Shown: positions 45,502 to 53,104 of the stretch, piece by piece
Layout of the letters: every line of letters begins with the position of its first letter
Numbering within the stretch: the stretch's first letter is position 1
NCBI RefSeq assembly: GCF_001592965.1
Contig: NZ_LRPC01000012.1
Coordinates: forward strand, 186,001 to 250,000
DNA: 64,000 bases
Source: Roseivirga spongicola
Lineage (GTDB): Bacteria; Bacteroidota; Bacteroidia; Cytophagales; Cyclobacteriaceae
Direction: 5' to 3'
Translations under genes and position numbers: made by a program
Notes under the pieces: generated by a model
Databases searched by the model: none
The model's input: the letters and a program-made list of their open reading frames with translations, nothing else
What the model was told of the DNA's origin: nothing

Positions 45502-46296
45502 TTATTTACTCAATTTTAAAATTCTAAAAGCACCTTGAATTACCAAAACAAAAACTATTGTTCCGATAATCAAATCAGGTTTGCTTGAACTCAACCAGTT
45601 TACCAAAAGTCCAGCTGTTATTACTCCTAAATTTATAATCACATCGTTTGAAGTGAAAATCATACTTGCTTTCATATGTGCCTCTTCCTTACTTTTTGAC
45701 TTTTGTAAAATGTAAAGACAAATTCCGTTTGCAATAAGTGCGAAAATTGAAACGATAATCATTGTCGAAAAGTTTGGTAATTTCTCGTCTCCGAAAAATC
45801 TCCTTAAAACTTCTACAAATCCGATAATTGCAAGTGTTATTTGAAAATATCCAGCAAGTTTGGCAATCCGTTTTTTCTTTATTACTGTTCCACCAACCGC
45901 AAACAAGCTAATTCCGTAAACGAAACTGTCCGCAAGCATATCTAAACTGTCGGCAACCAATCCCATTGATTTTGAGATTATTCCTGTTGTCATTTCAATT
46001 ATGAAAAACGCAAAATTTATGGCAAGTACAGACCAAAGTAGTTTTTTTTGGTTTGCATTTTCATTAAATTCTGTTTGGTCGGTTTGTTCAGTCGAGATTT
46101 TCTTTCCGCCTAAATTCAGTTCGATAACTGATTTTTCGATTTGGTCAGTTTCTCCGCTGTGAAAAACGGTCAGTTTTCGGTTGGGAATGTCAAAGTCCAA
46201 ATTCGCAATACTTGGAATTCCGTCCAATTTCATTCGGATTAGATTTTCCTCTGAAGGACAGTCCATTTTAGTAATCTCAAATATTGTTTTATTCAT
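45502..46296 (-). CDS. Cassette B: HMA-CDF cation efflux protein
   Basis: The 264-residue protein has an N-terminal HMA-like metal-binding region with a single Cys (ITKMDCPSEENLIRMKLDG) and a CDF transporter domain with six membrane segments. The metal-site Asp pairs are visible (LVADSLDMLADSFVYG and TSNDVIINLG). CDF proteins export Zn2+, Co2+, Cd2+ or Fe2+ in exchange for protons. The type is common in Bacteroidota. It sits in its own cassette next to a metallothionein-sigma cassette, which supports a metal-resistance role; the metal is not known. Confidence 0.88.
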   Translation of the reverse strand: MNKTIFEITKMDCPSEENLIRMKLDGIPSIANLDFDIPNRKLTVFHSGETDQIEKSVIELNLGGKKISTEQTDQTEFNENANQKKLLWSVLAINFAFFIIEMTTGIISKSMGLVADSLDMLADSFVYGISLFAVGGTVIKKKRIAKLAGYFQITLAIIGFVEVLRRFFGDEKLPNFSTMIIVSIFALIANGICLYILQKSKSKEEAHMKASMIFTSNDVIINLGVITAGLLVNWLSSSKPDLIIGTIVFVLVIQGAFRILKLSK

Positions 46297-46328
46297 TTAG
46301 TTTCTCGGTTTATTTACATTAACCACAA

Positions 46329-46455
46329 CGGTCTTGTATAACAATCAGTTGCGGGTTGTTTGGAAACTAAGATAGCTAAAATTAATGACTTTTATGCTTG
46401 CGCGGTTGTGTCCGCAAGACACAGAGCCGCAATTGTTGTTATACGGTGTTGGCAG
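46329..46455. repeat. attC-like site of cassette A
   Basis: Imperfect palindrome of about 127 bases: left CAACGGTCTTGTATAACAAT then CAGTTGCGG, right GCCGCAATTGTTGTTATACG then GTGTTGGCAG. The inner arms (GTATAACAA..CA.TTGCGG) pair, and a further hairpin (CTTGCG / CGCAAG) lies inside. The outer right box GTTGGCAG belongs to cassette A. The outer left box belongs to cassette B. Confidence 0.7.
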
Positions 46456-46463
46456 GCGTATTT

Positions 46464-46991
46464 TTATTCTGTTTTACAAATTGAACAATTCGATTCTCCA
46501 ATTAACTTACCATTTTTATCAAATTCATATTTGCAACATTCGTTGAATTTTTTCTTTAAAATATCCTTTGCTCTCCTAATTCTTACTTTTACATTTTCAA
46601 GGCTAATTCCTAATTCTTTGGCAACATCCTTTTGTTTTAGTCCTTTTATATAAATCAGTTCGATTACTTGTCTGTAAATTTTGGGTAAATCATTTATGAA
46701 TTTATCAAAGCAACATATATATTGAAATTTTTGTAAAGGAATTTCCTTATTTATATCTAATTTTCCTACATAAATGGATTCTTTGTTAAAGTAATTAATC
46801 GTTTCGTTACGGGCAATTTGGAAAATCCACGCTTTTGCTTTTTCTTCTTTTTCGAGCTTAGGTAAATTTTTGTGAATTTTTAAAAATGTATTTTGGAAAA
46901 TATCGTTTGCGGCATCTTTATTTTTAACTTTTTTGAGAATGAAGAAATATAATTCATCATTAAAGTTGTCCCATATTTTTTGAGTTTCCAT
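46464..46991 (-). CDS. Cassette A: SigZ-like ECF sigma factor with cysteine-rich tail
   Basis: The 175-residue sigma factor has region 2 (KNKDAANDIFQNTFLKIHKN, AWIFQIARNETINYFNKES) and region 4 (VIELIYIKGLKQKDVAKELG, ENVKVRIRRAKDILKKKF). It adds a C-terminal tail with a CC and a CSIC motif, and a further CC pair in the linker (FQYICCFDKF). ECF factors with Cys-rich tails (CorE type) bind metal directly and need no anti-sigma factor. With the metallothionein gene just upstream, metal sensing is a good inference. ATG 46991 is chosen over 47048, which would read through the attenuator hairpin. Confidence 0.85.
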   Translation of the reverse strand: METQKIWDNFNDELYFFILKKVKNKDAANDIFQNTFLKIHKNLPKLEKEEKAKAWIFQIARNETINYFNKESIYVGKLDINKEIPLQKFQYICCFDKFINDLPKIYRQVIELIYIKGLKQKDVAKELGISLENVKVRIRRAKDILKKKFNECCKYEFDKNGKLIGESNCSICKTE

Positions 46992-46999
46992 AATCAAAA

Positions 47000-47034
47000 A
47001 TAAATAAAGGTTAGTCAAGAAACCAACCTTTATT
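47000..47034 (-). terminator. Attenuator between metallothionein-like and sigma genes
   Basis: AATAAAGGTT (47003-47012) and AACCTTTATT (47025-47034) pair perfectly over ten bases; on the minus strand the hairpin is followed by TATTTTT. It lies between the two genes of cassette A, so it would give more metallothionein than sigma transcript. Confidence 0.7.
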
Positions 47035-47038
47035 GAAA

Positions 47039-47152
47039 TTAACAACAATTACATTTGTCACACTCACATTTAGAGCAAGGACAATTATTTTCCAAACAAT
47101 TTCCACAATTACATTTAGTGCAATCGCAATTAGTGCATTTACAATTATTCAT
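47039..47152 (-). CDS. Cassette A: metallothionein-like cysteine-rich peptide
   Basis: This 37-residue ORF is too short for routine calling. It has 14 cysteines (at 4, 6, 9, 11, 14, 16, 19, 24, 26, 29, 31, 34, 36, 37) with Lys, Asn and Asp spacers, in two blocks of CxCxxCxC repeats around LENN, the pattern of a metallothionein. Such proteins bind Zn, Cd or Cu through thiolates in the cytoplasm. The start ATG follows a good Bacteroidota promoter, and an attenuator and the metal-type sigma gene follow. It is not a match to the SmtA family with histidines. Confidence 0.82.
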   Translation of the reverse strand: MNNCKCTNCDCTKCNCGNCLENNCPCSKCECDKCNCC

Positions 47153-47197
47153 AACTTTTAAATTTTATCGTTCATTAAGTAGACTGATAAACATCAT

Positions 47198-47228
47198 AAA
47201 AGATACTTTTTTTCGTGTTTTTTTTCAA
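47198..47228 (-). promoter_or_regulatory. Promoter of cassette A (Bacteroidota type)
   Basis: On the minus strand TTG (47226-47228), 20 bases, then TATCTTTT (47198-47205), a 7 of 8 match to TAnnTTTG. It is inside the cassette, so the cassette carries its own promoter, with a 5' leader of roughly 40 bases before the metallothionein-like gene. Confidence 0.6.
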
Positions 47229-47233
47229 TATGA

Positions 47234-47337
47234 CTGCCAACGTTAGCTATCGTGCACTTTTATGCACGATATAAATCATATAATTTAATATTTATGCACG
47301 ATAGCCATGCATTTCTGATGGCTATCGTGAGTTTTCA
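47234..47337. repeat. attI-like or first cassette site beside the integrase
   Basis: Three related arms: GCTATCGTGCA (47246-47256), TGCACGATAGC (47295-47305) and GCTATCGTGA (47321-47330), plus an inner TGCACGAT. The outer box CTGCCAAC (47234-47241) is cassette A's own start. The site directly follows the integrase stop codon on the minus strand, where an attachment site for incoming cassettes would be expected. Confidence 0.6.
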
Positions 47338-47339
47338 AT

Positions 47340-48401
47340 TTAGTCGTCCAGGTTTAAATTATCTAAAGGTGACTGTATTTTTTCCCAACCCTTATGTGTT
47401 ATATGTGTATAAATTTCTGTGGTCTGACTTGAGTTATGTCCCAATAAAACTTGGATATACCTGATGTCCACTCCTTTTTCTAAAAGATGTGTAGCAAAGC
47501 TATGGCGCAAAGAATGTAGAGTAACTCTTTTCGAAAGCTTGGCTCTTTGAATAGCCGAAATAAAAACTCTCCTTAAACTAGAGTCAGAGTATTGCCCGCC
47601 ATTTTGTCCTTCAAATAGATACTCCTTTGGTCGGTACTTTTTAAAATATTCGCGCAACACCACCAATGCCTTTTGAGAGAGGATCGTTACTCGGTCTTTT
47701 TTGCCTTTCCCACCTCTTACAAATACACGCATCTGTTCACTGTCTATATCACCAATATGTAATTTGATCAACTCACCTGCTCTCAGACCTGAACTATATA
47801 CCATGAGTAGCATTGCCTTGTGCTTTAGGTTATGAACGGAATTTAGAATAGCAGAAACTTCTTTTTCTGTCAATACCTTTGGCAACCTGAACTCTTTGAT
47901 TGGTCTTTCAATATGGTAGTACCCTCTTTCTCTTCCCAGTACTTTTTCAAAGTAGAATTTTATCGCATTGATATATTGATTTTGACTACTAGTAGATACC
48001 TTTTTTTCTGACACTAAATAGGTTTGGAATTCGGCCACGTGGCTATCGTTTAATTGCTCAGGTTCAATTGAATTGAAATGACTCAGAAATTTTTCAAAGA
48101 GCGATAAGTAGGTTTGAATGGTGTTGGGGCTGTAACGCCTTCGCTCTAGCTGCTCCAAGTATTCTTTCGGGACTTTAGATTTCTCTTTTAGAATTAGTGT
48201 TTTTGACTTATTCGAGCTCTGCAAATTGAAGGCTCTAATAAGCTTTTCTTTTCGCTCAGGTGTAATTGGAAATAGCCAAAGCTTTCTTTTCGGGTGCCAC
48301 CTTCCTTTGAGTTTTTTTGCCTTTGCAATAAGGTCTGTATCATAGGGCATGGCTATACCAAAAAATGACTTTCCCTCAATATCTATGGTTTCTAGTCTCA
48401 T
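47340..48401 (-). CDS. Tyrosine recombinase, integron-integrase-like
   Basis: The 353-residue recombinase has an N-terminal HARP-like domain (KAKKLKGRWHPKRKLWLFP), a core-binding SAM-like domain (RRYSPNTIQTYLSLFEKFL) and a catalytic domain. Visible catalytic residues are Arg (SSGLRAGEL), Lys (GGKGKKDR), HxxR (HSLRHSFATH), His (LLGHNSSQTT) and Tyr (EIYTH). Its end, KIQSPLDNL, resembles the SPLD tail of integron integrases. The roughly 30-residue IntI-specific insertion between GKGKKDR and the HxxR box is missing. ATG 48401 is chosen because the longer frame crosses the E2 terminator. All cassette genes lie downstream on the same strand. Confidence 0.88.
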   Translation of the reverse strand: MRLETIDIEGKSFFGIAMPYDTDLIAKAKKLKGRWHPKRKLWLFPITPERKEKLIRAFNLQSSNKSKTLILKEKSKVPKEYLEQLERRRYSPNTIQTYLSLFEKFLSHFNSIEPEQLNDSHVAEFQTYLVSEKKVSTSSQNQYINAIKFYFEKVLGRERGYYHIERPIKEFRLPKVLTEKEVSAILNSVHNLKHKAMLLMVYSSGLRAGELIKLHIGDIDSEQMRVFVRGGKGKKDRVTILSQKALVVLREYFKKYRPKEYLFEGQNGGQYSDSSLRRVFISAIQRAKLSKRVTLHSLRHSFATHLLEKGVDIRYIQVLLGHNSSQTTEIYTHITHKGWEKIQSPLDNLNLDD

Positions 48402-48429
48402 GCGTGTTTTGTACAATTTAATAAAAAAG

Positions 48430-48464
48430 AAAACCCCGACCTGATCGCTCAAGTCGAGGTTTAG
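48430..48464 (-). terminator. Terminator of the E2 gene
   Basis: On the minus strand AAACCTCGAC, a loop and GTCGGGGTTT form a stem followed by TCTTTTTT. It lies 45 bases after the E2 stop codon and before the integrase start. Confidence 0.8.
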
Positions 48465-48508
48465 TCTTTTATCTAAAATCTAATGTCTACAATCTGAAGC
48501 CTTCCGAA

Positions 48509-49843
48509 TCAGAAGCCTCTGTTCAAGTCGAATCTCTCTAGATAGTCGGCTACTCTACGAACAAACATTCCGCCTAGTGATCCGTCTACCACTCTATGGT
48601 CATAAGAGTGAGAAAGGAACATTTTGTGCCTGATGGCAATGGCATCTCCGGCAGGAGTTTCTACCACTGCTGGTTTTTTCTGTACCGCACCAAGGGCCAT
48701 AATGCCTACTTGAGGCTGCATAATGATAGGTGTACCCATTACATTGCCAAATGAACCAACGTTAGATACGGTGTAGGTTCCGCCCTGAAGATCGTCTGGA
48801 GTTAGCTTGTTTTCACGAGCTTTTCTAGCCAATTGGTTTACTCTTTTTGTGAGGCCTACAAGACTAAGCTGATCTGCATTGTGAATTACAGGAACAATTA
48901 GGTTGCCCGATGGCAATGCTACGGCCATACCGATGTTGATGTCTTTCTTTTTGATAATTCTGTTGCCATCAACCTGCACATTCATCATCGGGTAATCTTT
49001 CATGGCTCTTACAATAGCCTCAATAAAGATTGGAGTGAAAGTAATAGGCTCGCCTTCTCTTTCTTTGAATTGATTTTTAACTCTATTTCTCCAGTAAACT
49101 ACATTGGTTACGTCAGCTTCTACAAATGAAGTTACGTGTGGAGAAATGCGCTTACTGTCAACCATGCGCTCAGCAATCATTTTGCGCATTCTATCCATCT
49201 CGATGATCTCGTCTTCACCTGAAATAGATACTGGCATTGGCTGAGGAGCTCTTTGCGTACTTGCCTGAGCTGTTGCTGGAGCAGGGCTTGCCGCAGGAGT
49301 TTGAGTGGCTTGACCACCAGCAGGTCTATTCTTCACATAAGAAAGAATGTCGCTTTTGGTTACTCTGCCTTCTCTACCTGTGCCAGGAACGGTTTCTAGT
49401 TCGGCCATAGGAATGTTCTCTTGGCGAGCAATGCTCATTACCAAAGGAGAATAGAAGCGATCTGAAGCTACTTGAGCTGTTTGTCCGTTGTTGTTTGCCG
49501 CTGTTGCTGCAGGAGCAGCAGGCTCTGATTTAGTTTCTTCTTGTGCTTTGCCACTGCTAGTAGGAGCTTCAGGTGCAGGAGCCGCAGAGGTAGACTCGCT
49601 TGCTTCTGTCTCTATTTTGGCTATTGGTGCGCCAACAGCCACCACATCGCCTTCTTTTACCAAAATTTCTTTCAGAACTCCTCCATGTGTGGCAGGTACT
49701 TCCGTGTCCACTTTATCGGTAGCCACCTCAAGTACAGATTCATCTGCCTCAATAGTGTCGCCTTCTTGTTTAAGCCAAGATAGTACAGTACCCTCCATGA
49801 TACTTTCCCCCATCTTTGGCATTACCATTTCTACTATAGCCAT
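48509..49843 (-). CDS. 2-oxoacid dehydrogenase E2 (dihydrolipoamide acyltransferase)
   Basis: The 444-residue protein has one lipoyl domain (Lys44 in EVATDKVDTEVP), a Pro/Ala-rich linker, an E3-binding domain (YSPLVMSIARQENIPMAELE) and a C-terminal acyltransferase core. The catalytic His and Asp lie in SHSYDHRVVDGSLGG. It transfers acyl groups to CoA in a pyruvate or branched-chain oxoacid complex. The one lipoyl domain and the extended linker fit a branched-chain-type E2 but do not prove it. The matching E1 genes are not in the window. Confidence 0.92.
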   Translation of the reverse strand: MAIVEMVMPKMGESIMEGTVLSWLKQEGDTIEADESVLEVATDKVDTEVPATHGGVLKEILVKEGDVVAVGAPIAKIETEASESTSAAPAPEAPTSSGKAQEETKSEPAAPAATAANNNGQTAQVASDRFYSPLVMSIARQENIPMAELETVPGTGREGRVTKSDILSYVKNRPAGGQATQTPAASPAPATAQASTQRAPQPMPVSISGEDEIIEMDRMRKMIAERMVDSKRISPHVTSFVEADVTNVVYWRNRVKNQFKEREGEPITFTPIFIEAIVRAMKDYPMMNVQVDGNRIIKKKDINIGMAVALPSGNLIVPVIHNADQLSLVGLTKRVNQLARKARENKLTPDDLQGGTYTVSNVGSFGNVMGTPIIMQPQVGIMALGAVQKKPAVVETPAGDAIAIRHKMFLSHSYDHRVVDGSLGGMFVRRVADYLERFDLNRGF

Positions 49844-49918
49844 TTCCTTGTTTTTAGCGAATTATAACGTTTGCACTAATCCACAAAAGTAAGTGAATTA
49901 CCAAATATTATCAAAGTT

Positions 49919-51166
49919 TTAGCGACTCAAACTTTTCCTTACCAAATTTAATACGGAAATTTGTGTCAATTCAATATTTAATAGTCTATTCTGTGTTAGT
50001 TGCAGTTTTTTAGTGATGGTTTCTTTTCCATCAGCAAAAGCAATCCAAACTGTACCAACGGGTTTCTCTTCAGAACCACCTCCAGGTCCGGCAATTCCAC
50101 TAGAAGAAGCGCCAATATCAGCATTAAATAACTTTCTAGCACCTTCTGCCATTTCTTTTACGCAGGCCTCACTTACCGCTCCATGCACTTCTAATGTCGC
50201 AGGTTTAACACCTAGTAGGTTGACTTTGTGGTTGTTGTGGTAAGGAACCACTCCTCCCTGAAAGTACTCTGAAGAACCAGCAATGGTTGTGATTTTATGC
50301 TGAACGTAACCACCAGAACAACTTTCGGCCAAGGCGATTGTTTTTCCCTTTGCTTTTAGAAGTTGCCCCACGGCTTCTTCTAATGTAGTATTGTCGTAAC
50401 CGTAAATATAGGAGCCAGCCAAAGGCATCAACTCGTCAATTAACTCTTGAACATCTTTTTTTAGGTGTTCTCTATTGTCTCCAATAGCGGTGAGTCTAAG
50501 CTTTACTTGACCTACGCTTGGCAAGTAGGCCAGAGAAATATGCTCGGGGAGGCTTTCTTCCCAGTCTTTGATTTTGTCGGCTAGGAAAGACTCACCAATC
50601 CCAACTGTTTTGATCAGCTTGTGATAGATAACTGGGGTTTGAAAGAACGAAGCCAGTTTGGGAAGAACCAAAGTCTTCATCAGGTTCTTCATTTCATGCG
50701 GTACTCCAGGCATAGAAACGAATACTTTGCCATTTTTTTCATACCAAGTTCCGGGGGCTGTCCCTAGTTCATTATGTAGCACTTCGGCTGCTTTTGGAGC
50801 CAAAGCCTGTCTTTTGTTTAGCTCTGTAAAAGTTCGGCCTCTACTTTCGAAGAAATGTTTAACGTGAGTCAAAACACTCTCATTCATGACGATCTCACTG
50901 TCGAAGTATTGAGCAAGCATTGGCATGGTGAGGTCATCGTTTGTGGGACCCAGGCCGCCTGTAATGAGCACCATGTCTGCTCTTGCTTCGGCTTCAGCGA
51001 AAGCACCAAGTATGGCTTCTTCAGTATCGCCAACAGTCGTTTTGCGAACGACCTTTATTCCTAGTTGGTCTAGTTCAGAGCTGATCCATTGAGAATTGGT
51101 ATCAGTTATTTGTCCGTAGAGTATTTCATCACCAATGGTGAGAATTTCAGCCAAAATTTGCTTCAT
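49919..51166 (-). CDS. cinA: CinA family protein (competence/NMN deamidase type)
   Basis: The 415-residue protein has an N-terminal MoCF/COG1058 domain (LTIGDEILYGQITDTNSQWI, VLITGGLGPTNDDLT, MPGVPHEMKNLM) and a C-terminal CinA domain (IALAESCSGGYVQHKITTIAG, GASSSGIAGPGGGSEEKPVG). This is the full-length form. The C-terminal domain acts as a nicotinamide mononucleotide deamidase, and the N-terminal domain as an ADP-ribose pyrophosphatase, in characterised members. It is monocistronic here. Confidence 0.93.
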   Translation of the reverse strand: MKQILAEILTIGDEILYGQITDTNSQWISSELDQLGIKVVRKTTVGDTEEAILGAFAEAEARADMVLITGGLGPTNDDLTMPMLAQYFDSEIVMNESVLTHVKHFFESRGRTFTELNKRQALAPKAAEVLHNELGTAPGTWYEKNGKVFVSMPGVPHEMKNLMKTLVLPKLASFFQTPVIYHKLIKTVGIGESFLADKIKDWEESLPEHISLAYLPSVGQVKLRLTAIGDNREHLKKDVQELIDELMPLAGSYIYGYDNTTLEEAVGQLLKAKGKTIALAESCSGGYVQHKITTIAGSSEYFQGGVVPYHNNHKVNLLGVKPATLEVHGAVSEACVKEMAEGARKLFNADIGASSSGIAGPGGGSEEKPVGTVWIAFADGKETITKKLQLTQNRLLNIELTQISVLNLVRKSLSR

Positions 51167-51201
51167 TTTATCACTCAGTGTAAGCCGCTGTTTAATGAGT
51201 T

Positions 51202-51729
51202 TTAAACAATCGTACTTTCTTTTTTATATTCTTCGATTCGATCTTTTAGTTTTCCTGTCCCAATCATAATGTCGTGATGATTTATTATTAAAATCCACTC
51301 GTATTTTTTTGAGACAATTAATACTTCATCAGTCCAGATAGATTCCCTGAACAACTTTTCGAAAGCTTTAACGGTTCCTTCATAAATCCAAAATTTTGTT
51401 TTCTCATTCACGGTGTCGTCAAGTAAAAACCAGACTCTTTCCGTTGGATTTATAAAGTTTTCCAATTTAAGAGTCTTATAGCTAACTGGAGCAGTGGCAT
51501 AGGAATCTACTAAGGTTTCCCAAATCCATTTGGAGTTTTTGCTTGAAGAAAACCTTGTCCAAATTTTCGGCTCAATTTTCTTCCATTCTTTGATGTTTAA
51601 TTCTGAAAATTCATCGGTTGAGATGTTTAGATTTTCACAGAGTCTTTTTATCACGGCACGTAAATCTGTCCAAGTTTCCTTCTTCTTTGATTTTACATGT
51701 CTCTCTTTACTCATTATAATTTTAGGCAA
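51202..51729 (-). CDS. Hypothetical protein beside metZ
   Basis: The 175-residue soluble protein is unrecognised. It has a basic N-terminus and aromatic-rich segments (WKKIEPKIWTRFSSSKNSKW, ERVWFLLDDTVNEKTKFWIY, SKKYEWILIINHHDIMIGTG). This pattern resembles small SMI1/Imm-like single-domain proteins, but the match is not firm. It lies two bases downstream of metZ and is very AT-rich and Lys-rich compared with the flanking core genes, suggesting later insertion. Confidence 0.6.
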   Translation of the reverse strand: MPKIIMSKERHVKSKKKETWTDLRAVIKRLCENLNISTDEFSELNIKEWKKIEPKIWTRFSSSKNSKWIWETLVDSYATAPVSYKTLKLENFINPTERVWFLLDDTVNEKTKFWIYEGTVKAFEKLFRESIWTDEVLIVSKKYEWILIINHHDIMIGTGKLKDRIEEYKKESTIV

Positions 51730-51731
51730 CT

Positions 51732-52901
51732 TCAGGTTAAAGCCTGTTGTATGTCATTAATAATATCATCAATATGTTCTAAACCTACGGAAATACGAAT
51801 GAGTTCTGGAGTAATGCCAACTTTCTGACGTTCTTCTTCAGAAAGTTTCGCATGAGTGGTAGATGAAGGGTGGGTAGCAATAGTTCTGCTGTCTCCAAGG
51901 TTGGCAGTGAGGGAGCACATTTTAAGATTGTTCAAGAAGCTGCGTCCTTTTTCCAGTCCACCTTGAACGCCAAAAGCTACTACAGCACCACCAGCAATCA
52001 TTTGCTTTTGGGCAATACCGTACTGCGGATGACTCTTTAAGCCCGGATATTTTACCCAACTCACTTCTGGGTGGGTAGAAAGAAACTCTGCTAGCTTCAG
52101 GGCATTCTCACAATGTCTGTCCATCCGAACTGCTAGTGTTTCTAAGCTTTTAGAAAGTACCCAAGCATTGAAAGGAGATAGTGCTGGGCCTGTGCTTCGG
52201 CTGAAGGCATAAATTTCTTCGATCAGTTCTTTCTTGCCCACCGTGATTCCACCCATTACTCGGCCTTGACCATCAATAAATTTGGTGGCAGAATGAATCA
52301 CCAAATCAGCTCCGAATTTGATGGGCTGTTGCAGATAAGGTGTAGCAAAGCAATTGTCTACAATCATTAACAGGCCGTGCTTTTTGCAGAAAGTAGAAGC
52401 AGCTTCTAGGTCTACCAGGTCTACTCCAGGGTTAGTGGGTGTTTCTAGGTAGAAAAGCTTAGAGTTCGGTTGAACAGCCTTTTCCCAACTGGCTGGATCG
52501 TCTACTTCAACATAAGTGGTCTGAATATTCCACTTCGGTAGAATTTTGGTGAATACTGTGTGTGTGGAACCGAATATTGAGCGACAGCTGATGATGTGGT
52601 CACCAGTTTTGCTTAGAGCAGCAAAACTTGAAAAAACAGCCGACATACCAGTTGCAAAAACGTAACCCGCTTCGGCATCCTCCATTAAGCATACTTTATC
52701 GATTAGCTCCTGATAGTTAGGGTTGCTGAACCGACTATAGATATGCCTGTTGTTCTCGCCAGCAAATGAAGCCCTCATTTCTTCTGCGTCATCATAAATA
52801 AAGCTAGAAGTAAGGTACATGGGAGTAGAATGCTCCTTGGCATGGGTAGGCTCAATTTGAGTTCTAACGGCTTGGGTTTCGAATTTCTGCTCTTTATTCA
52901 T
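51732..52901 (-). CDS. metZ: O-succinylhomoserine sulfhydrylase
   Basis: The 389-residue Cys/Met-metabolism PLP enzyme joins an O-acylhomoserine with sulfide to give homocysteine. Markers are FETQAVRTQIEPTHAKEHST, HIYSRFSNPNYQ, CRSIFGSTHTVF, the PLP lysine in IHSATKFIDGQGRVMGG, and LGDSRTIATHPSSTTH. The SATKFIDGQGR variant is typical of MetZ rather than MetB or MetY. No clear SAM riboswitch was seen upstream. Confidence 0.88.
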   Translation of the reverse strand: MNKEQKFETQAVRTQIEPTHAKEHSTPMYLTSSFIYDDAEEMRASFAGENNRHIYSRFSNPNYQELIDKVCLMEDAEAGYVFATGMSAVFSSFAALSKTGDHIISCRSIFGSTHTVFTKILPKWNIQTTYVEVDDPASWEKAVQPNSKLFYLETPTNPGVDLVDLEAASTFCKKHGLLMIVDNCFATPYLQQPIKFGADLVIHSATKFIDGQGRVMGGITVGKKELIEEIYAFSRSTGPALSPFNAWVLSKSLETLAVRMDRHCENALKLAEFLSTHPEVSWVKYPGLKSHPQYGIAQKQMIAGGAVVAFGVQGGLEKGRSFLNNLKMCSLTANLGDSRTIATHPSSTTHAKLSEEERQKVGITPELIRISVGLEHIDDIINDIQQALT

Positions 52902-53104
52902 ATAAATCTGCTTAGCCCAAAGTTAAATGTCTTTCTGACTTTTTGTAAGGCTTTTAAAAGCTCATTGGTATTTTAATTTTTGTAATAGGCACTGCTGCCT
53001 GCATCGAGGAATTTGTAAAAGCTGACTAAGTAATGCACTGAAATGTTCTTAAACTGACAGTATTTTAAATTCTTTAATTTCACCTTTGTACAAAAAATGC
53101 CATC

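Noticed and set aside
47055-47246. A 63-codon plus-strand frame opposite the Cys-rich gene
   Set aside because: Its His/Gln/Leu-rich composition is the mirror of the Cys codons on the other strand; the 37-residue frame has promoter and regular spacing.
44615-47337. Canonical integron attC consensus (RYYYAAC ... GTTRRRY)
   Set aside because: The outer boxes match only loosely (e.g. GACTAAC, GTTGGCA), so I call the sites attC-like and not integron attC.
52902-53104. SAM riboswitch upstream of metZ
   Set aside because: No SAM-I or SAM-II core could be recognised by eye in the leader; only AT-rich DNA is visible.
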